Assembly (NCBI GenBank): GCA_017591395.1
Contig: WEDG01001071.1
Location: forward strand, 1 to 64,000
Length of the DNA stretch: 64,000 nt
DNA from: Schistocephalus solidus
Taxonomy: Eukaryota; Platyhelminthes; Cestoda; Diphyllobothriidea; Diphyllobothriidae
Direction: 5' to 3'
Shown piece after piece: positions 1 through 11,832 of the stretch; the stretch's first letter is position 1, and every line of letters begins with the position of its first letter. The translations under genes were made by a program, and so were the position numbers. The notes below the pieces were generated by a model. The model was not told the origin of the DNA, did not search any database, and was given only the letters and a program-made list of their open reading frames with translations.

Positions 1-708
1 CAATTTCGGTGTCGCATGCCATCAGACGAGCCTTTTTGGATTTCGATGAAGATCTTTTCGCTAAGACTTTTTGGAACATTCATGAGGCCGCATTTTGGAA
101 TATGCTATGCACGCCTGGAAACCCTGGACAGTTCAAGATCAGAACTGCCTCGAAAGAGTACAGAGGAAAGCCACCAAAATGGTTAGAAGTCAAAGCTCCT
201 TGCCATATCCAACCCACCAAATGAATCTTAATCTGTTCGCTTTGGAGTTGTAGGCAAATGCGTGGTGATCTCCTACAGACATTCCACATTGTGAAGGGAT
301 TGGACTGTTGCCTGGAATTCTCGGACTTCTTTGAATTTGCCACCACGACCCATCTCCGAAGTCACCCATTGAAACTGCATGTCCAGCAGGCGAGACTGGA
401 TGTGCGCAAGTTCTCCTCTCTGTCAGAGTGGTTAAACCATGGAATGCCCTCCCTGAAGACGTTGTGATGTCACCATCGCTGGAAAGCTTTAAAAGGAAAC
501 TTGACAGTTTTATGTTCCGCACGAGCCTGAGCGATGAGGAATTTATCTTAACCCTCGAGAGTCGTGCACCACTTGTCATATTTATGACCGCCTTTTTGTA
601 ACTTTTGCAACCCATGGTTTCTCTGTATACCGCACTTAATTTTACGTTACAAATAGGCTACTCAAAGGCCCATGCCTATTTCCCTCAATAAAATTGAATT
701 GAATTGAG
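1..708 (+). mobile_element. CR1/L2-like LINE 3' end (copy A1), cut by window edge
   Basis: This is the 3' end of a non-LTR retrotransposon. Broken frames encode the post-RT tail seen in copies A2 to A5, including a motif like YRQMRGDLLQTFHIVKGLDC, a F.FFEFA block, and a W-N-A-L-P-E-D block before the stop. The 3' UTR runs into AATAAA at 687-692, followed by a short tail of AATTG units, a typical end for this group. It is nearly the same sequence as 11140-11832 (A2), so both belong to one young subfamily. The frame is shifted at about 100-250 and around 440. The 5' part lies outside the window. Clade assignment is from motif recall. Confidence 0.85.
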
Positions 709-830
709 CTACGAGAGATCCGGCTCATCAGTGGGTCCTGCAAAGCAGCAATGTTTAAACTGGAGTATCAACCAGAAAGCACGTAGGGAATGCTGGGGAC
801 TCACTGATGAGCTGGGTCCCTCGAAGATTG
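705..830. repeat. Imperfect inverted repeat with hammerhead-like core on both arms
   Basis: Positions 707-735 and 802-830 are imperfect reverse complements of about 29 bases, separated by about 65 bases. Each arm, read in its own direction (minus for the left, plus for the right), contains CTGATGAGC followed about ten bases later by CTCG. CTGATGA is the first conserved half of the hammerhead ribozyme core. The second half (GAAA) is only approximate (CGAAG on the right arm, CGTAG on the left), and helix II pairs poorly. The segment directly follows the A1 tail and may be an older short element into which A1 inserted. Confidence 0.4.
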
Positions 831-3800
831 TTACGCAGCAGCAGAATACCAGCAAAACGTTTGTTTGGACATTTAGCTGGTACCTGTGTTGTGAGTATGG
901 TTCCGCCCGTAACCCGTAAATATACTATTGGCTGCCTGTTGGCAGTTAAATAAATATTATGCAGTTATCTCTCTGTGACTGCGAGAAGTCGGCCAAAAAT
1001 ATTCAGATAAACTTTCAGCCTACACCTGTTACCCTTCAAATAGACTGGATTTAATCTAAAGTTGGTAATAAATTTCTGTGGAAATTAAAAGCAGCTATCC
1101 TCGAGATAGCTGTGGATTGGTCGTTCGATTTTGTATAAATCTGGCCTTTGTTTTCAAGCAAACGCGCTAAAACATTGATTTTTGCATGAAAATTTGGGCA
1201 AGAATATGGTATATATTTGGGGCCAGAAACGTATAACTCTAACCTTACGCCTAAAAATAATCATAGTCCAAACCCGAGGAAAAATTAACCACACAACTTC
1301 TAATTAGTAGCGAGTCTTGCATATTTATTCATTCAGAATAAATATGTAACCAAAGTTTTTTAAATGAATTTTGCTGTTTTTGCAAATTCTTCCTCTGAAT
1401 CATTACAGCGACAATTTTCCTTTTAGGACCCTGCGTCGCTGGAGTGATTGGCCTGATAAGGCCTAGATACTGCCTCTTCGGTGACACTATGAACACAGCG
1501 TCCAGGATGCAATCAACTGGCGAAGGTACCGCGTTTTTGGTCTGTTAAATTTGATAGCCTGCTTTCACCTTGACGGCCCTGGCTCAGAAGCAATTGGATT
1601 AGAAGCCAACACATTCCAGTTTACGAAGACATTAGAGAAAATCTGACTTGTAGACAAAAAGCAGAACAGGAGAGGAAGAAATATTACAAAGGACGTCCTA
1701 AATTATCCGTCTCATATTTTCGAATATTAGTTTCAGTATCTATCTTCGGATGCCAATGTAGTGTTTGAACAGCTCGCTTTCATAAGGTAGCCTGAGGCTT
1801 GATTTATCATTGCCCCCTGTCAGTGAGCTACACCGCGTGGGTCACCTATATCGCCGGTTGTGAGAGTCTGGCGCATCCCACAGCAGCACCACGCGTTTTT
1901 CAGCTGTTGGTATCATGCATCTCTTCTTCTGATGGTGCCTAATGCCCTAAGGTCACAGAAGGTGCCGGCTTCCGGAGCCAAGTTCTCCCTCCACATCTAC
2001 GCCAGGTTAGTTCCAAATTAGCATGTCAGCGAGCTGGTGACCCAATGACTACGGTTCGTTTTGTGCACTCAAGACAAATAACTCAGAGGTGGCAGTAGCT
2101 CAATTCAGTCCAACAGGTACCGTTTCCCGTGCATAATGATCTGTCTACTTCGTTCATTGTCACATCAAACCATGCTGACCATTATAATAGTGTTTAATTT
2201 AACATAAAATAAAAATCTATCTGTATACTTCAAGGCAGTTCATTTAACACACGAGGTTTTCAATAGTTCAACCCACATTTATCATTGTCCAGAAGTAAAC
2301 TGTCTTGACTTTTCATTCACTAAGGAAAAATAATTAAGAAAGTACCAACTGCGAGTGTCACCCATGAGCGCATAAAGATTTCTTACTGATCAGTTTCACA
2401 GTTACCCATTTGCTTCCTCTCAACTTTATTTACTTGATTCCGGTTACTCTTGCAGCAACGTTTTATTCGTCTTGTTTAAATCTGTCTTATTCAAGTGCGT
2501 TTTTTGGAAGCGGACTGTAGGCGTGGATGTGCTCGCAGTCAGTGCAACTCATATTTTTTTCTCTCACCGTAGGTCCGTAGAATACACGTAAACCCCTCCA
2601 CAAAGAACGTTCTCGATGAGTTAGGAGGTTACGACTTACAATCTCGTGGTACTGTGACTTTGAAAGGAAAGGGCGATGTCCATTCTTACTGGCTAACCGG
2701 CAAAAACCAACTTCTACAGTCCTCTACCTGAGCCTCTGACGATCGAGGGGCAAGTTTTTAGTGCTTATATCTACAGAAACCTCGTTAAACTTATGCTCAG
2801 GTAGTTCGGGCTTTGGGGAAATTGTCTTTACCAGAACAGGTGGCATGGTAGTTGGTTAACTATACTTATTGTTAAAATACTAGCGGATGACTTTAACTAA
2901 GTAGCACTACGGATATGGTTGTTAATAAGTATTTGTTCAGATATTTATTAATCGTTCAACCTCTAGCATAAAAAGACGGAGAAGTTCTGAAACTGTCTCA
3001 ACTATTTAGAAAACAGCGGAAATTCATTTTTTGCATGTGTTCATGCCAAAAATGACAAAGTTAAAAATGTTAGACAACGCACAATAAAATAGTCTTAATT
3101 TCATTGAAGTATTTGGCTCTCAGTACCTCACCTACTTTTAAAATCAAAACTCTCATCCGGATGTACGCAGTTCACCCATGAACATTAGGGTGCTCATGGC
3201 GAACACCTTGATATGCAGAGGTAAGACTATTTTTATTGCGATTTGTGCTCTTATAAGTAAAAGCCATCTTGAAGTGAATGAACGAGTAAATGCAAAGAGC
3301 CATGAAATAAAGAGAATCTGAAAACCATACGCATTTTGACGGTAATCTGCTTTACCTGTTCATTAACATGTAATACACGAGCCCTTCGTATGTCTTCTTG
3401 TCGCTCCTCTATCAGTCCTGTATTTCGTATTAAGGTTTGCCTCAGCACTCTTTGACGTATTTCCTTTCCTTCCTGAGTTAATAACCGTTGAAGTTACACG
3501 TACCATCCCAAAAGTAAAATAATAAAGGCAGTATAATAAAAGCAACACAAACCAACGGACTGTTTATTGTATTTTTAACAAGCACTATGAAATAGGGGCT
3601 GAAGATCGCCACCAGGGAGGGAAATCAATATTAAGCGTCCTGAAGAGAATCAACTTTTGCTGATAACAGCACAATGGGTAGAGTGCAGGTGGGAGCTACC
3701 ACCAGTGAGGGGACCGACTCTGCAAAGCCACTTCACTCCATCTTTATGGACCTCGAAGTCCCCGCACTCACGTATTCAAACAAAAGAACAAATTCATTCC

Positions 3801-5267
3801 TCAGAGATCGTTACAGACACACCGTGCAAGCAAGCGAAATCTTAACAGACTTCTGATCCAGCCTAGTTACGGAACCGGATTATTCGGGCAAGAAAAGTAT
3901 GCTTTGTACGTTCTAAACCAACATCAGGTAACCGACGTGTCTATAAGCCATTCATTACGAAATGGAATGGCATGCCATGGAAATTTTAGAGAGATGTCAA
4001 ACCTAATTTGTTGGGATACTGGCCTTGCAAGAGCGTGAGATAAAATCGCAACCGGCCAATTCCGATGTTCTCGTTGCACGAGATTTAAACTGCAAACTCG
4101 CCATCGGCATACAAGTAGGCTGCAAGCCAATCAACTGCCCGGTTGCACCCATTACAAATTAAACCCCAACACAGTGGTTATATCGACAGCAACTGAGCAA
4201 GAAGCAAACAATTGAAGTTTTTTGTCATAATTGCTGATATATTTTAACATTGGACTTCGTTAATCATCGATATGGTGTGAAAACCCACTCAACACTAACT
4301 TGCGTTTTTGAAAGGCATTTGATAATAAATGACCCGTATGGTACAGAGGAAAGGTCATCGTCACTTTACGATAAATAACTTGTTTGTACCAGTTTGATTC
4401 TACTACCTAAAGACAAAATATGGTTAGCCAACCCTCGCAAACATGAAGTTTCCCCGTGATTCGATATGATCAGGGATCAGGACAATTTCAAGAAACAGTA
4501 TCTTCAAGTTGAATAATTGGTCTCATTATTTTGTTATCAGTTCCTATTGAACTAAGGCCTGAGATGGAAGACGCAACTATCCTATACCCTCCTCAAAACG
4601 TTAACCTCGAGTAACGTGTAGATAGTGGGTAAGAAAGAACTGATGATGACCAAATCAGAATCTTGGTGCAACCCCAAGGAGGGAAACGTCCGCTCTGAAA
4701 CAACAGCATGATATCTGAATATAAGGGACACAACCTGACGTGCCATCCCGTTCGCTGCTCCATTGATCTGACCTCTGTCACACTTAGAAGATGAAGCCAC
4801 TGAATTTTACTAACATAGAGGAATGAATTAAAAATAATGAATGAAGAGAACAGCTAAAGGACGCATAATGACACAATAATTAGTAATGCTGATTAAGCTA
4901 TTACAGAAGCGCCCTTGTTTTGCCAATTTTGTTCAACGGTCTAGTGATCACTCTATGCTTCAGAAAACCCTTGTCATTTTGTTCAGTATCAGCATGAAGA
5001 CTGTTCAACGCTTGCTCGGATTTTTGTGTACGTTAAATCCTGATATGTTTGCTTTGATTAAAAACAAAGGAAACAGCAGTACACTCATTTTTGTCCAACA
5101 TATAATGACTAGCTCCGAATGCCACGGATGCTCAGGAGCAACTTGAACGCTGTTAGAACTGTTTCACTCCAAATGAACTTGGGGGTGCCTTGGTTTATTT
5201 TTCCCTTGATGAACACTGCCTGCAACCAACTGCTTTATTCACATTCTTCCGCGATCCCTTTACCTAG
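831..5267. other. No gene recognised
   Basis: AT-rich DNA with only short, shadow-like open frames. The segments at 1410-1560 and 1800-2060 are more GC-rich and could be old repeats, but I found no second copy here. No RNA gene, LTR or protein motif was recognised. The area 3650-3860 is open in two frames for about 60 codons each without any motif. Confidence 0.5.
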
Positions 5268-5511
5268 ACAATCCTTCGTGGTGGAGAAGATAAATCGCCT
5301 ACCTCCAATTTCTTCACTGGAGACGCATTATGTCGAGGACTCTGGAGAGTACACTTCCGAGAATGCCAACTGTGAGGTTGAAGGTCCGCCTTCCAGAAGG
5401 GTCTCCAGTTTAAACAAAATGTCAACTTCAGACGTGAGACTGGAATCCATCCATTTGCCGGTTGTGTGCACCGACGACGTCTCTGACAGACACAGTGGTC
5501 ATCGCCAATGA
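5268..5511 (+). CDS. Candidate host exon, unknown product
   Basis: An open frame of 130 codons covers 5119-5511. Its 3' two thirds look coding: third positions favour C/G, and a plausible 3' splice site (pyrimidines then tacctag) ends at 5267. The peptide is polar and disordered-looking (for example YVEDSGEYTSENANCEVEG) and resembles no family I can name. Possible donors are GAC|gtgaga near 5430 or sites near 5500. It might be a 5' exon of the HROB-like gene 20 kb downstream, whose relatives have a long disordered N-terminus, or part of another gene. The antisense frame of 101 codons is judged a shadow. Evidence is composition and one splice signal only. Confidence 0.3.
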
Positions 5512-7035
5512 GCCATGCACTCTTCCTACGCCTCCCAAACACAGACACGTATATACTTCCACTAGCCATTTGATGTTATTGCATGAACTAAACGAACTGA
5601 CATCTCATGGATTCAAGGTCCTTGTCCTTCTTATTTGTCTCTCTCACCCACTCATCAAATCAGCATTTGCAGGCGAACTTATGTTAAGCGCAGTTTCCCA
5701 TGACCAGTAGATCATATTGTCCTTGCCATTGCGAAACAACAGAGATGGTTTTGAAAATTTATAGAATTCTTCATATGTAGTATGCAGTCATGGTAGAAAC
5801 TGCTATGAACTTCGCAGGACCTATATATAATATCAAAATCTCCTAAATAAATGTCACACGAACAGCATTGAGCTCACCTTACCAGCCAGGAGAAACAAAT
5901 CACTAATTAAATAGCAAACTGTTAGGTCTAATTCTTATAAGTCACAGAAATAAATCGGGCACCTGCGTCTAGACCCCTGTTTCGAATCAAATATTTGCTA
6001 ACTGAGTGATTTCATTAATTTCCAACAACTTTCTCCAAAAAGTCTGTCGAACCTTTCAATTACAGTGCAGACCTTGCAATAGCTCCCAATTTTCCAGTTT
6101 ATGGAGTTAAAAGTGGCGTTCACTGATCCCTTTGCATTATGAGGCGAAAAAGTTTCCTGGTTGTCGCTTCACGTAGCGACAAAAAAGCATTCAGCGTGGG
6201 CTGTTGACAGATCAGATTATATGAATCATAACCGAGGACCGGAACTAAGCAAGAAATGGCCACTCTGGTGTCCCTAGGCATCGTTTGCACGCCGTTGCCC
6301 AATGTGCGTTTAGCCGAAAGTCACTGAGGTCAACTGCTAATTTGGGGAACAGTGGTGACTTGCTTACTCGTAGACTTAAAAGCGTCAGCCGTGCCACCGC
6401 GTTTAATGCAAAAGTTTGTCTGTTTGAACCAGGCGGTGGTAGCAAGCTGCCGTACTGATTACTGTTGTCAACATTATGGGGTGTAGGGTATGAATATATA
6501 CATCTTCCAGCACTTGGGCGCAAGAAAATCGCTAATACAAGCATAACGACAAAAGGAGACTTACGGATGCGATCCTTTAAAGAAACAGACGATTCGGCTG
6601 TAATTATGTAACAAGCCACCAACTCATATTGATGTCATATGCAAATTTTAATGAAGTTAATAACTAAGAATGTAACCCCACATATTATATGTAGCTTATG
6701 GGCTACTGCGCGATCGACTAAAGCACATGCTGCCATAACATTTTTGGAAAATGCCAGATAGCTGATACAGAATGGCCACTGACCCTTCGATGAGGTTGTC
6801 GAGGTTCCCCTCGTGAAACCAATTTTATCATTCCGGCATCTTATGTGGCCTTGCGAATAAGTACAGTGTGTGGGAGGCTGTATACGTTCATACCCTACCG
6901 TATATCGTGAATTTTCTGAAGAGAATGCGCAAGTATGATTATTCCAGAGCATGGAATACTTCGAAGCAAAAATAGGTGGCTTTTAGACTAAAGCAAATAG
7001 GCGGTGGAATAAAGCCCAACGATCAGACTTCTATT
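5512..7035. other. No gene recognised
   Basis: Several open frames of 60 to 125 codons occur on the minus strand (6245-6622, 6635-6952), but they lack recognisable motifs, codon bias or splice context. I see no repeat shared with other parts of the window. Confidence 0.45.
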
Positions 7036-7950
7036 TCATAAGATATAAATAAATAAATTGTATATTTAAGGCCCAGATGGCCCCATCATTACAAACTTAG
7101 TATCGTGGTTTAAATGAATACAAAGTGGATAATTGCTGCACTATATGAGCATCCATATGAACAGCAGAAATGAGTAGTATGGTAAGCATATCAGATTCAT
7201 AACGATTTTCCATTTTTAAAACAAAATTCAACCATCTTTGGCATATACGGTGAACTAGAATAGAAGGAGTAAAAAAACTCCTACGGTTAAATTGGAGGCG
7301 GAGTTCGGCGAGCCACCAGTTAAAAAAATAGGAGAAAAAAACTGCTTCACTAAAAATTAAAAGCTAGATGCAATGGTATAGTATTGTGATGTTGCTGACA
7401 ACGTATGAGTGTTCGGAACGCTCCTTGTCGGGTGAGAAATAATTCAGCAATCAGAGCTACTGTTTATAACCACCAGTGGTGGTGAGAAAGGAGGAACTCA
7501 TCGTGGACAACAGGGTCAAAACGAAGAGGGGACCGCAGAGGTCAAGAGCTCATAATCGAGATGCGACCTTGCTGACTGCATAGTCTACAAACAAAGAGGC
7601 GAAACCACCAGAACCCGCCTCGATCATCAACCGAACCTGAAGACCATCGTCAGGGTTGCAAAATCGGAGGAAAGTATCAAGGTTGTCAGGAGTTGGCGAT
7701 GCTAGTTTAAAAGGAGGGACGAATAATCGAATGCAAAGATTGGCCCCTGCAGATGAGGGAAATATTTTTAGAGACCAATATTATATCAAAGGAGCTGCTC
7801 AAATACAAGGAGGATCCTTTTCAAAATCCAAAAGTTACGAGTTTGGGAAGGAAACAGACAACAAGAACTTTATATCTTCCGAAGTTACTTGTTTGCGTAA
7901 TTTGGTTTTGAAAATACCTAATATAGACGACAACCTAATTTCCATTGGAA
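7036..7950 (-). repeat. Interspersed repeat family C, copy C1
   Basis: Read on the minus strand, this stretch matches 21113-21980 over about 850 bases and 16484-16745 over its last 260. All three copies share the same end: a GGGGCCATCTGGGCC-like segment, then ATATACAATTTATTTATTTAT. They start at different points, which is the pattern of a retrotransposed element that is truncated at its 5' end and fixed at its 3' end. A plus-strand open frame at 7656-7961 covers part of it but has no known motif and is not conserved in C3. The far side abuts the (TTAA)n tail of LINE B1 at 7954. Confidence 0.75.
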
Positions 7951-7952
7951 GA

Positions 7953-8605
7953 TTTAATTAATTAATTAATTAATTATTTATTGCCAGTTTAAAGGCAAAG
8001 GTAAAAGGGATATACAGTAGGGGGTCGGGCTGACAGTGAAAAACTCCTGATCGTTCTTTATAGTGTTTTTCAGGAGAAAAAAAACTGCAGCTTGTTGAAC
8101 GGATTAAAGTTCAGGACAGGGCAGTATAGACACAGTTGCATGGTGTAGTACTTCTCCTTTTCATTGTTGTGGATCAGGTATTCTGTAATAGCAGCAGGAA
8201 TGCCGGCGAACAGCTGCTCGCTATCGACTGAGGAATAACCCGATTACGGACTGCAGTGCCAGCAATATTGCCTTCAGCATGAAGTCCGGCAGCGGATTCA
8301 GAGTCTGTGGATGCCATCAGAACGGAAGAGAGCTCGCGTAAAAACAAAAGGATAGCTGAATTTAAATACTTCTGGGTAGTTTATTTCAGATTGCTTTAGT
8401 GTTAAACGAAAAAACTGACGGTATCTAACGGTGCGTGCCAAAGGAAGAAATAAAAATACATCTCGATGACTGGTGCGCCGAGAGTGATCCAGCTGCCTCA
8501 AGAATTTAGAATTTTAGAATTTAGAATTTATATTTGGTTAGCACCGGCAAGGCACTGTCTAAGTGGGTTAAAGGTAAAACTGTTTAAAAGCATATTTGGA
8601 GGCCT
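7953..8605 (-). mobile_element. CR1/L2-like LINE 3' end (family B, copy B1)
   Basis: On the minus strand this is the C-terminal coding tail and 3' UTR of a LINE. Frame 8501-8298 reads a motif like LDHSRRTSHRDVFLFLPLAR followed by TVRYRQFF, the end of a CR1/L2 polyprotein. The UTR ends in TTTAAACTGGCAATAAA and then a (TTAA)n tail at 7954-7976. The same sequence recurs at 23255-23880 (B2). A small AT-rich insertion at about 8508-8560 (AATTTAGAATTTTAG-like units) separates the tail homology from a last matching block at 8563-8600. The copy is strongly 5'-truncated. Confidence 0.75.
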
Positions 8606-8977
8606 AAAACTGAAAACAGTTAGTTGTGGAGCTACGGGGTGGTGAAATGATCATGGAGGAATTACGAGTGGCATATGGTCGATCTACCGGAGTGAGTGCG
8701 CTAATTCGTGGGAGATATGGGCTAGAGTTAACGCGAAACAGGAAGCTGAAACCGGCTTCGAGTCTTCTAACCCACAGAAATTTAATTTTTGCTAACTGGC
8801 CTCTAAACTTTTTGTACCTTACTGCGGTCAGAGGCGTTCATCAGCCCAAAGAGGGGACGGCAGTATAATAGGATAGAAAAAACAAACATGCGGTATAGGT
8901 TTAACTTTATTTCCGGAAGAAGAAATTATGTGATATAAAATCACATTTCTGTGCAGCTTTTGCAGAAATTCGATCTG
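8606..8977. other. No gene recognised
   Basis: Unassigned DNA between LINE B1 and family D. The open frame 8626-8868 has no motif. Confidence 0.4.
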
Positions 8978-10230
8978 CATGAGACGATTTACGATTTTCA
9001 GTGTTTTCAGTCGACTGCCCATAAATGTACATTTCGTTCGATACGTTTGGTAAAACCCTCAAAATAACATATTTTTTAAAAGCATTTACGGAAGCAGTGA
9101 CTTTTTAAGCATTATTTCTAATGCAGACGGCCGTCTGGGTCATATTTGTATACTCACTTAAACATGAAAACTCACTGCCATGAAAAATGATCGTCCACAA
9201 CAAAAGCTGGAAAAATATATGCTTATAATTAGTAAAAAAATGTCCTATCATAAGTGACCTTTTCAAAAAGGGCTTTAATAAGATGTTTCGCCGTGGAATG
9301 TCTGCGTAATTAATGTTTTTTCAATGGGAAGTCAAGAAAAAACTGGGACCGTGTGACCAAATTTTCGACTTCACGGAAAATAAGGGATAACATTTCTGTT
9401 GAAAATTAAAGAACTTTCTTTTCTCTTTCTTTTGGAGCATTTTTCGATATCTTTACTTACTTCTCACTCTAGTTCTAAGCGTTTAAACACACGGGATACT
9501 GGCCGAATATATACTCAGATTTTGCGATAAAATGTGAATTTTCTGCCCCTTCCGTTTCAAGTTTGCTTATTTATTTATAGTCAACTGCAGATCAAAATTG
9601 TCTTTTCAGGATTCACGTACGCCGACTGCGAAACGTCGCGGTGTATCATCGCATCTCGTATATATGCGCGTTTAAAAATACTATCGGTGTGGTAAAACAA
9701 ATTACATTCACAAAAGTTTATTACTGCGTTTTTTAGAACAAAACGTCATAACTTTGTAAAACTTGATTTTTATAAATCAAATATGTCATCATTTTCCGAA
9801 AACAATGTAATCTCTCAAACTTGCATTCACCTGATTTTCGTGAAAACAAAACAAAATTTCCGTTCTCCGAAAGGATATATTCCAAATTTTTTCAGCTTAT
9901 ATTAATGTTCATTCATTGTACATTGCAGAAAAGAAAACTGTTTTATACCTGTAGCTTGAAATAACGTAGGATAATTCCTGGATAGCAAGAAACGTCGGAT
10001 TTCGCCCCATTTAGCCCCGTTAACCCATGAATACACTGATCTAAAGTGATCTCATTATTTTTAAAGAGTTTTTGTTTATCAATTTAGCGCAAAAAACAGA
10101 ACTAACATCTTTAAATTCCTGCCCTGCCACTAGCTCAAATTCTGATTTAGACATTTCATGAGTTAGGTAATCTACGTTATTTAATGGCAAGCCGTACGTT
10201 CCTTCCTCTTCTGATTTTCTTTGCAATTGA
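8978..10230 (-). repeat. Interspersed repeat family D, copy D1
   Basis: About 1.25 kb is shared with 58335-59170 (opposite orientation) and with 39375-42240 (same orientation, split by LINE A5). Landmarks common to the copies are ACGATTTTCAGTG then GTCGACTGCCCATAAAT at one end, GCAGACGGCCGTCTGGGTCAT in the middle, and CTGGATAGCAAGAAACG near the other end. Near 10040-10226 the minus strand carries a short frame with HEMSKSEFELVAG; the same frame in D2 reads HEMSISELQVVAG, so this end may derive from coding sequence. The rest looks like UTR or non-coding DNA. I see no clear terminal inverted repeats. Confidence 0.7.
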
Positions 10231-10365
10231 CGGTAGCCGGGACTTCATCATCAAGTAGGACATAGAAAACAGTAATTGTCTATCGTATTGCAGGATCATG
10301 TCAATCTAGATTGACCTATCGATCGGAAGCTGGCACATATAACTTCGTTGTACAAAAAGCGGTAG

Positions 10366-11832
10366 CCGGGCGTCAGTGACAGACTACAGGCCCATAAGCT
10401 TGACATGCATCCTTGGCAAGATTATGGAAATGATCATCAAGAGCGAATTGGTGAAATTCATAGCGAATCATAATTTGTTATCAAGCTGTCAACACGGGTT
10501 CAGAAAAGGAAGATCCTGCGCAAAAGATTTGCTGTATTCGCTCCAGAGGTGGATCCAAGCACTTGAAGATAGACACACGGTTCACATCGCCTTCATTGAC
10601 TTTCGAAATGCCTTCTTTACTGTGCCGCACAAGAGACTGCTGTACAAGCTTGAGCGAATTGGAATCAGAGGAAACCTCCTCAAGTGGATCGAAAATATCC
10701 TCGTCGGTATGCGCCAGTTTGTGTGCATCGGCCAAGAGAGGTCAAATTCTGCTGCGGTCGAGATTGGGGTTCCCCTGGGTTCAGTACTAGGGCCAATACT
10801 GTTTTTAATATACGTGGACGATTTTTTCAGGAATCTAGACTGTAAAGCAGCAATGTTTGTCGACGAAATTAAAATCTGGAATGTAATCCAGAGCCCTGCT
10901 GACGAAGATAAACTACAGATCAACCTAACTCGGTTGGGCAGTGGTCGAATCATTGGCTTTTGTGGTTCAACGTCGATAAGTGTACAATACTTCGCTTAGG
11001 TAACCCATCTGGATCGGCCAAAATTAGAAGCTACTTTCTCCACTGTGAAGCCTTAAAAGACGCGGAAACCCAAAAGGACCTTGGTTTGCTGACGACTACC
11101 ACCTAAAAACCATCCTCTCACTGCTCGAAAGTGGCTTAGAGCGCAATTGTGGTGCTGCATGCCATCAGACGAGCCTTTTCGGATTTCAATGAAGATCTCT
11201 TTGCTAAGACTTTTGAAACATTCATCAGGCCACAGGCGGAATATGATGTGCAAGCCTGGAAACCCTGGACAGTTCAAGAGTACAGAGGAAAGCCACCAAA
11301 ATGGTTAGGAGTCAAAGCTCCTTGCCATATCCAACCCACCAAATGAATCTTAATCTGTTCCCTTTGAGTTATAGGCAAATGCGTGGTGATCTCCTGCAGA
11401 CATTCCGCATTGTGAAGGGATTGGATTGTTGCCTGGAATTCTCGAATTTCTTAGAATTTGCCGCCACGACCCATCTCTGAGGTCACCCATTGAAAATGCG
11501 CATCCAGCGGGCGAGACTGGATGTGTGCAAGTTATCCTTCTCTGTCAGAGTGTTTAAACCATGGAATGCCCTCCCTGAAGACGTTGTGATGTCACCATCT
11601 CTGGAAAGCTTTAAAAGGAACCTTGACAGTTTTATGTTCCAAAACGAGCCTGAGCGATGAGGAATTTATCTTAAACCTCGAGAGTCACGCACCACTTGTC
11701 ATATTTCATGATCGTCTTTTGTAATTTTGCAACTCACACGGTTTCTCTGTATACTGCACTTAATTTTACGACACAAATAGGGTACTCAAAGGCCCATACC
11801 TATTTCCCTCAATAAATTAAATGGAATTGAAA
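10366..11832 (+). mobile_element. CR1/L2-like LINE, 5'-truncated copy A2
   Basis: This is one LINE insertion from mid-RT to the 3' tail. Coding starts in the RT fingers (TDYRPISLT at about 10376), runs through RT to 10999, then continues in broken frames through the C-terminal tail to about 11660. The 3' UTR has AATAAA at 11811-11816 and an AATTG-like tail. It lies directly beyond the end of D1. Its 3' 700 bases are nearly identical to A1, so the copy is relatively young, yet it is dead. Confidence 0.88.
10376..10999 (+). pseudogene. LINE reverse transcriptase fragment (A2)
   Basis: A 207-codon open frame encodes the middle of a non-LTR reverse transcriptase, which copies element RNA at a nicked target. 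Visible blocks are TDYRPISLT, QHGFRKGRSC, the motif A region FIDFRNAFFTVPHKRL (the usual D-F-x-K-A-F-D is altered), and motif B GVPLGSVLGPILFLIYVDD. Motif C, normally F-A-D-D, reads FVDE here, so the catalytic pair is not intact. The N-terminal endonuclease and first RT blocks are missing through 5' truncation. Downstream coding is frameshifted from 11000 on. Antisense frames over this stretch are shadows. Confidence 0.88.

Noticed and set aside
5320..5370. VEDSGEY as an immunoglobulin-domain signature
   Set aside because: Only seven residues match; the Trp and the paired Cys spacing expected in an Ig domain are not seen around it.
10563..10953. Alternative-frame ORFs of 75 and 123 codons
   Set aside because: They overlap the A2 RT frame, which alone carries recognisable motifs.
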